A DNA stretch of 56,051 nucleotides, taken from NCBI GenBank assembly GCA_039680605.1, contig JBDKTA010000013.1, positions 1-56,051 of the forward strand, read 5' to 3'. Position 1 is the stretch's first letter. The number at the start of each line of letters is the position of its first letter. The DNA comes from Planctomycetaceae bacterium. GTDB taxonomy: Bacteria; Planctomycetota; Phycisphaerae; SM23-33. Made by a program: the position numbers and the translations under genes. This document shows, in pieces, positions 50,527-56,051 of the stretch. The notes beneath the pieces were generated by a model that had not been told where the DNA came from, searched no databases, and was given only the letters and a program-made list of their open reading frames with translations.

Positions 50527-50553
50527 TAAAGTCTCGCCCCCGTTTTCCGATAT
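50527..50553 (+). promoter_or_regulatory. Sigma-28 (FliA) promoter of the chemotaxis operon
   Basis: TAAAGTCT (50527-50534), an 11-bp spacer, TCCGATAT (50546-50553): 7/8 and 6/8 matches to TAAAGTTT-N11-GCCGATAA with exact spacing. Start is expected near 50560. The 50329-50526 stretch upstream holds the divergent promoter region of the activator gene, where only a weak sigma-70-like site (minus-strand TTGACG at 50471-50466, TACCTA 17 bp further) can be seen. Confidence 0.85.
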
Positions 50554-50557
50554 CAGC

Positions 50558-50757
50558 GGAGGTCAGTTGAAATGGGCGCGGACCATGAGGAACCATGGCC
50601 CGCAAAACGCAGACATCTTGGCGATCTACTGAGGCAGCGCTCTATCGCGCAACTCTCCGCTCTCTGGCGGCAGTGGCGGGCCAGAATCCCTCGCGGCACG
50701 AAAACCACCTTCAACCTCGCGGGCTTTGCACCCCGCGCTAGCACAGGAACAGCCAAC
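50558..50757 (+). other. Long cheY leader with an in-frame alternative start
   Basis: GGAGG (50558-50562) lies 9 nt before an ATG at 50572 that is open and in frame with cheY, giving a possible 62-residue basic extension. The predicted transcription start (about 50560) would truncate that ribosome binding site. TGGCCCGC (50596-50603) and GCGGGCCA (50676-50683) are perfect complements that could fold the leader. I see no known riboswitch. Confidence 0.5.
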
Positions 50758-51198
50758 ATGGAAATACATGCAATGGTCGTGGACGATTCGGGAATCATGC
50801 GAAAGATGGTCATGAGGAACCTCATGGAGACGCGGCTGGCGAACTTCAGCTTCACCGAGGCCGCCGATGGCCTCGATGCAATCAAGAAACTCCCCGAAAA
50901 GCCCGTCGACATGATGTTCGTCGACTGGAACATGCCCAACATGACCGGCATCGAGTTGGTCATGCACGTCCGGCAGAACCAGAAGCGCCACGTGCCCATC
51001 GTCATGGTCACCACCGAAGGGACCATGGGCAAGGTCGAGGAAGCCCTCGATAAGGGCGGCGTCGACTGCTACATCGTCAAACCCTTCACCAAAGACATCA
51101 TGATCCAGAAGCTCCAGCCGCTCTTTGAGCGTCTCAACAACGCCCAGACCATCAAGCCCGGCGGCTTCTTTTCCAAATTGGCCAAGCTTGCAAGCTAA
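50758..51198 (+). CDS. cheY: Chemotaxis response regulator CheY
   Basis: This 146-residue single receiver domain keeps all functional residues: the acidic pair in MVVDDSG, the phospho-Asp in MMFVDWNMPNMTG, Thr in IVMVTTEG and Lys in CYIVKPFT. A 25-residue C-terminal tail follows (KPGGFFSKLAKLAS). Phosphorylated CheY would bind the FliM/FliN switch. AGGAA lies 10 nt before the ATG; a start at 50572 is possible. First gene of the chemotaxis operon. Confidence 0.92.
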   Translation: MEIHAMVVDDSGIMRKMVMRNLMETRLANFSFTEAADGLDAIKKLPEKPVDMMFVDWNMPNMTGIELVMHVRQNQKRHVPIVMVTTEGTMGKVEEALDKGGVDCYIVKPFTKDIMIQKLQPLFERLNNAQTIKPGGFFSKLAKLAS

Positions 51199-51220
51199 TT
51201 CCCCCCAGGAGAACACAAAC

Positions 51221-51712
51221 GTGGATATACAGACAAGAGTCATGCCGGCAGGACTGGAGCGAGGCGAATGCGTGCCGCAGGCGGCCGTCGACATCCTCAT
51301 GATGACCTGCGGACTGCAACCGCGGGAAGATGACGTCCTCGACGAGACCATCCTGCACGACGCGGCCCTGATGGCCGTCATCTCGCTGGTGGGCGACGTG
51401 GGCTGGTCGGTGTTCATCGGGATTCCCCAAGGCACCGCCGAACCGCTGGTGCAGAAGTTCGCCGGTTTTGAAGTGCCCTTCGACAGCCCGGACATGTGCG
51501 ACGCCATCGGCGAACTGTGCAACATCTTCGCCGGCGATATCAAGGCCAAACTCGACGCCCAGGGCGTGCGGGCGGAGATCTCGCTGCCCAGCGTCACGCG
51601 GGGCGAAAAGCTGAGCATGCTCTTTCCCAAGCACTCTCCTGTGCATCGCAGCACTTTTTCCACGGACCTGGGCAAACTGCTCATCGGCGTGGGGGCCAAG
51701 TCGGCGGCGTAA
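51221..51712 (+). CDS. cheX: CheX-type CheY-P phosphatase
   Basis: This 163-residue protein has the CheC/CheX/FliY-family pattern with the phosphatase motif E-x2-N in AIGELCNIFAGDIKAKL, and one such motif rather than the two of CheC. It would dephosphorylate CheY-P, the role CheZ plays in enterobacteria. The GTG at 51221 is favoured by AGGAG 9 nt upstream; ATG at 51242 is an alternative. It lies between cheY and cheA. Confidence 0.85.
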   Translation: MDIQTRVMPAGLERGECVPQAAVDILMMTCGLQPREDDVLDETILHDAALMAVISLVGDVGWSVFIGIPQGTAEPLVQKFAGFEVPFDSPDMCDAIGELCNIFAGDIKAKLDAQGVRAEISLPSVTRGEKLSMLFPKHSPVHRSTFSTDLGKLLIGVGAKSAA

Positions 51713-51751
51713 CCCAACGCCGCGACGCTTGCCGTTGACGAGGGCAAAGCA

Positions 51752-54286
51752 ATGGATGCGAAAACGTTACGGAAAAAACTGCAGAACCTCCCGGATCTGA
51801 TCGCCGCTGTGCGATGCGACGAGCCCGACAGCCTCATCAGAGCCGGAACGCTCATCGAGGAAACCATCGCCCTGCTCCCGCAGGATCCGCCGGCCCTTGT
51901 TGAAGCGATGACCGCCGCTCTCGAAGCGCTGCAGGCCTTGTTCCAGAACCGACCCGCCGATGAGTCGCCGGTCGTGCAGGCCCTGGGCGCCGCCGTCAAC
52001 GGCGTGATCAATGTCCTCAGGCACCCGGGCAATACCGAATCGCTGGGCGCCTGTAACATGGCCACCAGCGTTCTGCACCGCGTGACGGCCGCCATGCCCA
52101 GCGCGGCCGCTTCCGCGGCCTCGCAGGAACCCCACGACGCCTGCCCCTGGGCGAACCTCCAGGTTCTCGAGGCCCGCCTGATCGCCCTGACATCTGATGA
52201 CGGCGCTGAACTGGTCGCCATCTGGAGATCGCTCGTCCAGGAGGCCCGCAGCGACGCCTACTGTCAACGGGTCAAAGACCTCATCGGACAGGCCGCCGAG
52301 TTGCTCGGGGCGGACATGACTGACTTTGACGCGGCCGTGGCGAAAGTCCAACGCACTCTCAAGAGCGCCATCGAAAATTGTGAACATCCGTCCGCGGATT
52401 CCCCGCCTTCGCCCAAGGCCGCCGTCGCGGCGCCGGCGCCCGCCGAACCATCCGCCCGCCCCGCTGCCGGCGGCACACAAGGGCCCTCTCTGCCCGCCGA
52501 CGCCGACCTGGAACTGCTGGGTGAATACGTGCAGGAATGTCACGACCACTTTACCGCGGCAGAGACCGCCCTGCTGACTCTCGAAACTAACCCCGGCGAG
52601 AACGAAGAACTCAACCGCGTCTTCCGCTGCTTTCATACGATCAAAGGCACCAGCGGTCTGCTGGGACTGCCCCACATCCAGGGGCTGGCCCACCTGGCCG
52701 AGAACATGCTCGACCGCGCCCGCGGCGGGCAAATCCGCCTCACCGGCGGGTACGCCGACCTGGCCCTGCGGTCCTGCGACATGCTCAAGAGCATGGTCGT
52801 CGCCCTCAACGGCGCCCAGCCCGGACAGAAACTGACCGTGCCCGACGGATACGACGCCCTCTGCGGCGACCTGCAGAACCCCGAGGCCGCCGGATACAGC
52901 GAAGAAACCGTCCGAAGCACCATGCGGCTGGGCGACATCCTCGTCGGCCAGGGCAAGATCGCCCGCGACGACGTGGAACAAGCAGCCGCACAGCACGAGC
53001 GACCCATCGGACAGGAACTCGTCGTCAGCGGCAAGGCGCCGATCACCGACGTCGCCGGCGCGCTGCGCACGCAGAAGCAGATGGCGGGACTGTCCGTCGA
53101 GCAGAGCGTCCGCATCAACACCACGCGCCTGGACAGCCTGGTCGACATGGTGGGCGAGCTGGTGATCGCCCAGTCGATGGTCTCGCAGGATCCGGATGTC
53201 AACAGCGGCCGCATGGCCCGCCTTGCCCGCAGCGTTTCGCACGCGGGAAAAATCGTGCGTGAGCTGCAGGACCTGACGATGTCGCTGCGCCTGGTGCCGC
53301 TCAAGAGCACCTTCCAGAAGATGACCCGCCTGGTGCGCGACCTGGCGCACAAGAGCGGCAAAACGGTGCAACTGGTCACCGAGGGCGAAGAAACCGAGAT
53401 CGACCGCAACATGGTTGAGACCCTCTCTGATCCGCTGGTACACATGATCCGCAACAGCGTCGACCACGGGATCGAGCCGGCCGACATCCGCACCGCCGCA
53501 GGCAAGAACCCCACCGGCACGGTGACCCTGCGGGCGTATCACGCGGCGGGCAACGTCGTGATCGAACTGGTCGACGACGGAAAGGGGCTCGACCGCCAGC
53601 GCATCCTGGCCAAGGCCTCGCAGGCCGGCCTGGTGGATTCCTCCCGCGAACTTTCCGACGGCGAGGTGTTCGACCTGATCTTTCACCCGGGCCTGTCGAC
53701 GGCTGACAAGATCACCGACGTGTCCGGTCGCGGCGTGGGGATGGACGTCGTCAAGCGCGGCGTCGAGTCGATCCGCGGTCGCATCGAAGTGGCCAGCCAG
53801 CCCGGCAAGGGCACGACCTTCACCCTGCGCCTGCCGCTGACGATGGCCATCGTCGACGCGATGCTGCTGCGCGTCGGTCAGCAGCGATTCCTCATCCCCA
53901 CCGTGTCGATCGAACACAGCTTTCAGCCGCGGTCCGAAGGTCTCAAGACCGTCGGCGGCCAGGCCGGCGAAATGGTCTTGCTGCGCGACAAGCTGCTGCC
54001 GCTGTTCCGCCTGCACCGCCTGTTCAACGTCCCGGGCGCCGTGACCGATCCGACGGCCGCCCTGGCGATCGTCATCGAGGCCCACGGGCGGCGCTGCGCC
54101 CTGCTGGCCGATGAATTGCTCGGCCAGCAGCAGGTCGTCATCAAGCCCCTGGGCGAGAGTCTGCAGAACATCGCCGGCGTCAGCGGCGGGGCCATCCTCG
54201 GCGACGGACGCGTGGGGATCATCCTCGACGCCAGCGGCATCTGGAGCCTGGCCACCACAGTAAAAACCCAAGCAACAGCCGCCTGA
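51752..54286 (+). CDS. cheA: Chemotaxis histidine kinase CheA with extended N-terminus
   Basis: This 844-residue kinase has an unusual ~245-residue N-terminal region (helical, then a Pro/Ala linker with no clear family), an HPt domain with phospho-His295 (CFHTIKGTSGLLG), and a GspE-N/MshEN-like helical segment (GDILVGQGKIARDDVEQAAA, about 390-440). Next come the dimerisation helices (TTRLDSLVDMVGELVIAQSM), the HATPase domain (N box MIRNSVDHG; DDGKGLD; GRGVGMDVVK) and a C-terminal CheW-like domain (about 700-840). It phosphorylates CheY. Most CheA proteins place HPt at the very N-terminus (His48 in E. coli), so both the extension and the inserted segment are notable. Confidence 0.95.
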   Translation: MDAKTLRKKLQNLPDLIAAVRCDEPDSLIRAGTLIEETIALLPQDPPALVEAMTAALEALQALFQNRPADESPVVQALGAAVNGVINVLRHPGNTESLGACNMATSVLHRVTAAMPSAAASAASQEPHDACPWANLQVLEARLIALTSDDGAELVAIWRSLVQEARSDAYCQRVKDLIGQAAELLGADMTDFDAAVAKVQRTLKSAIENCEHPSADSPPSPKAAVAAPAPAEPSARPAAGGTQGPSLPADADLELLGEYVQECHDHFTAAETALLTLETNPGENEELNRVFRCFHTIKGTSGLLGLPHIQGLAHLAENMLDRARGGQIRLTGGYADLALRSCDMLKSMVVALNGAQPGQKLTVPDGYDALCGDLQNPEAAGYSEETVRSTMRLGDILVGQGKIARDDVEQAAAQHERPIGQELVVSGKAPITDVAGALRTQKQMAGLSVEQSVRINTTRLDSLVDMVGELVIAQSMVSQDPDVNSGRMARLARSVSHAGKIVRELQDLTMSLRLVPLKSTFQKMTRLVRDLAHKSGKTVQLVTEGEETEIDRNMVETLSDPLVHMIRNSVDHGIEPADIRTAAGKNPTGTVTLRAYHAAGNVVIELVDDGKGLDRQRILAKASQAGLVDSSRELSDGEVFDLIFHPGLSTADKITDVSGRGVGMDVVKRGVESIRGRIEVASQPGKGTTFTLRLPLTMAIVDAMLLRVGQQRFLIPTVSIEHSFQPRSEGLKTVGGQAGEMVLLRDKLLPLFRLHRLFNVPGAVTDPTAALAIVIEAHGRRCALLADELLGQQQVVIKPLGESLQNIAGVSGGAILGDGRVGIILDASGIWSLATTVKTQATAA

Positions 54287-54327
54287 TGAATCAGGCGGAA
54301 TCAGTGAGCGCTTTTAAGGAGAGCGAC

Positions 54328-54828
54328 ATGGCAACGAAAGAAGCGGTACATGTGAGGGAGAGGGCAGGAAAGTACCTGACCTTCTTCCTGGCCGAGGAGG
54401 AGTACGGCCTGGAGATACTCCGAGTGCGGGAGATCATCGGCATGATGGACATCACGGCCGTCCCGCGCACCCCCGAGCACGTCAAGGGCGTCATCAACCT
54501 GCGCGGCAAGGTCATCCCGGTGATCGACCTGCGGTTGAAGTTCAGCATGCCCAGCGTCGAGCAGACCGAGCAGACGTGCATCATCGTCGTCGACGTCGGC
54601 CGGATCGAGATGGGCATCATGGTCGACAAGGTCTCCGAGGTTCTCGACATCGGCGCCGCCGAGATCGAAGACACCCCGTCGTTCGGTCTGGACGTGGACA
54701 CCGAGTTCATCCTGGGCATGGGCAAGACCAACGGCAAGGTAACGATCCTGCTGGACATCACGCGCGTCCTGAGCGGCAGCGAAGCCGCCGGCGTGGTCGA
54801 GCAGGTCCAGAACGAAACGGACCAGTAA
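54328..54828 (+). CDS. cheW: Chemotaxis coupling protein CheW
   Basis: This 166-residue SH3-like CheW protein has YLTFFLAEEEYGLEILRVRE, VPRTPEHVKGVINLRGKVIP and IDLRLKFSMP. It links MCPs to CheA. The ATG at 54328 is preferred because AAGGAG lies 7 nt upstream; an ATG at 54286 overlapping the cheA stop (TGATG) would add 14 residues. Confidence 0.95.
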   Translation: MATKEAVHVRERAGKYLTFFLAEEEYGLEILRVREIIGMMDITAVPRTPEHVKGVINLRGKVIPVIDLRLKFSMPSVEQTEQTCIIVVDVGRIEMGIMVDKVSEVLDIGAAEIEDTPSFGLDVDTEFILGMGKTNGKVTILLDITRVLSGSEAAGVVEQVQNETDQ

Positions 54829-54838
54829 TCGCGAACCC

Positions 54839-54863
54839 AACGTCTCCTTAATGAAGAGACGTT
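54839..54863 (+). other. Hairpin between cheW and the MCP gene
   Basis: AACGTCTC (54839-54846) and GAGACGTT (54856-54863) form a perfect 8-bp stem with a 9-nt loop. No T-tract follows, so an RNA-stability or attenuation element is more likely than a terminator. Confidence 0.5.
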
Positions 54864-54884
54864 CACAACACGGAGAGAATGAGC

Positions 54885-56051
54885 ATGTTTAAGAATATGA
54901 AACTCGGCAGCAAGATTGCCGCTGGCTTTTCCGCACTGATCGTCATCGCCCTGTCGCTGGGCGGCCTGGCTGTCTGGAGCATGTCTGGTGTCAAGACCAC
55001 CGTCACGGAGTTGGCCGAGGCGAAGGTCCCGGCCGTGGGCGCGGCCAACGAGATAGAGCGCAACTCACTGAACACGATGTACCAGGCCCGCGGTTATGCT
55101 TACTCGGAAGAAAAGGGCTTCCTGGACAGCGCCAAGGCCCAGCTCGAACTGGTGAAGAAGGCATTGAAGGAGGCCAAAGAGCACGCCACGAAGTTCAATC
55201 TCGCCGTCCTGAAGGCCAACGCCGAGAAGGCGGAGATCAAGGCGCTGGAATACGAACAGTTGTTCAACGACACCGTGGCCCGGACTGAAGCGCTGAACAA
55301 GAATCGCGAGTCCATGAATACCTCCGGCGAAACCTTCTTGAAGGTCTCTGTGCACTTCGTGGAAGGGCAGAACAAGAATGCGCTGGCGGAATATGGGCAG
55401 CTATTCAAAGCAGGCATTGGCGCCGCCGGCGATGCCAAAGATGCCATTACGCAAGCCAAGCTCGCTGAACGGCTGAAGAAGATCACCTTGGGCAATGATG
55501 TCATTGACATCGGCAATACCGTCCGCGTGGGCAACTGGAAAGCCCAGTCCGAACGCGATCCCAAACAGTATGAGGAAGCTCTAAAGAAGTTCTCCGAACT
55601 CTACGCCAAACTCGATGAGCTCAAACCCATCACTCATCTGGAAGCCGACCTCAAAGAGATCGAAGACTGCCGCGCCGCCGCCAAAGGATATGAATCGGCC
55701 ATGACAAGCTTTCTGGCCAACTGGACGGCTCGCGAAGAGTTAGGCAAGAAACGCGGTGTTGTGGCCCAGGCTGTTCTCGACGCCGCAGTAGACACCGCCA
55801 AGGCCAACATGGACAGTGCCACCGAATCTTCCAATGAGGCCGCGTCTTCGCTGGCGACATCGTCGCTGACGATGATCATCGGCCTGTCGGTCGCGACGGT
55901 CGTGGGCATCCTGATGGCAATCTTCATCACCCGCAGCATCACCGGCCCGATCAACCGCGTTATCGCCGGACTCTCCAGCGGCGCTGAGCAGACCAGTTCG
56001 GCCGCCGGACAGGTCTCGGCCGCCAGCCAGTCTCTGGCCCAGGGCTCCAGC
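54885..56051 (+). CDS. Methyl-accepting chemotaxis protein, N-terminal part (cut by window end)
   Basis: 389 codons are visible and open to the window end. Order: short cytoplasmic N-terminus, TM1 (IAAGFSALIVIALSLGGLAV, about 11-30), a large helical periplasmic sensor (about 35-320, helical-bimodular-like, rich in Ala/Lys/Glu), TM2 (MIIGLSVATVVGILMAIFIT) and the start of a HAMP/signalling region (RSITGPINRVIAGL, then SSAAGQVSAASQSLAQGSS). The methylated signalling tip is not in the window. GGAGAG lies about 9 nt before the ATG. Its lower GC and Lys-rich coding differ from the flagellar genes. The ligand is unknown. Confidence 0.92.
   Translation, partial: MFKNMKLGSKIAAGFSALIVIALSLGGLAVWSMSGVKTTVTELAEAKVPAVGAANEIERNSLNTMYQARGYAYSEEKGFLDSAKAQLELVKKALKEAKEHATKFNLAVLKANAEKAEIKALEYEQLFNDTVARTEALNKNRESMNTSGETFLKVSVHFVEGQNKNALAEYGQLFKAGIGAAGDAKDAITQAKLAERLKKITLGNDVIDIGNTVRVGNWKAQSERDPKQYEEALKKFSELYAKLDELKPITHLEADLKEIEDCRAAAKGYESAMTSFLANWTAREELGKKRGVVAQAVLDAAVDTAKANMDSATESSNEAASSLATSSLTMIIGLSVATVVGILMAIFITRSITGPINRVIAGLSSGAEQTSSAAGQVSAASQSLAQGSS

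Noticed and set aside
51767-54271. 834-codon open frame antisense to cheA
   Set aside because: It arises from the strong third-position GC bias of cheA; its His/Asp/Gln/Val-rich composition matches no family.

Overview
The window looks like chromosomal DNA of a GC-rich flagellated Gram-negative bacterium. Three things point to the Planctomycetota (PVC) lineage, probably something Phycisphaerae-like: very large secreted TPR/PQQ/LamG/WD40 proteins, URO-D and acetylxylan-esterase type enzymes, and interspersed palindromic repeats of the CACAGAG/CTCTGTG kind. This placement is inference; no rRNA gene is present to test it.

Layout. Positions 1-6.8 kb hold accessory genes: the tip of an IS630-type transposase, a URO-D family protein, a lipoprotein M14 carboxypeptidase, an alpha/beta hydrolase that carries a repeat element inside its reading frame, a secreted metallophosphoesterase, a tRNA-Gly(CCC) with its own consensus promoter, and a membrane protein of unknown function. 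Several palindromic elements lie here, including a 161-bp three-way-junction palindrome whose two hairpin loops are perfectly complementary (4588-4748). Positions 7.0-21.1 kb hold two giant co-oriented genes: a 2232-residue TPR/PQQ-propeller/CBM9-like/LamG-like protein, and a 2472-residue protein built of about ten degenerate helical modules capped by seven WD40 repeats.

Positions 21.1-49.0 kb form an almost continuous minus-strand flagellar cluster. Read in the direction of transcription it runs: two TPR proteins, a sigma-54 activator, flgB, flgC, fliE, fliF, fliG, fliH, fliI, fliJ, a MotE-like gene, motA, two motB-like genes, fliL, fliM, fliN, (gap) fliO, fliP, fliQ, fliR, flhB, flhA, a small membrane protein, fliA, three or four small or lipoprotein genes, flgM, fliC, fliD, fliS. 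Most junctions are ATGA/TGATG overlaps. Positions 49.2-50.3 kb encode a second sigma-54 activator, without a receiver domain. From 50.5 kb a plus-strand chemotaxis operon follows (cheY, cheX, cheA, cheW, and an MCP cut by the window end).

Regulatory logic read from the DNA: a -24/-12 sigma-54 promoter (49033-49048) precedes the long flagellar operon, next to the gene for a sigma-54 activator. FliA (sigma-28) and FlgM are encoded inside the cluster. Sigma-28-type promoters, all with an 11-bp spacer, precede fliC, flgM and the cheY operon. This gives a coherent cascade: activator plus sigma-54, then basal body/export/motor plus FliA, then sigma-28 for filament, FlgM and chemotaxis. Rod, hook, hook-junction and ring genes other than flgB/flgC, and flhF/flhG, cheR and cheB, are not in this window.
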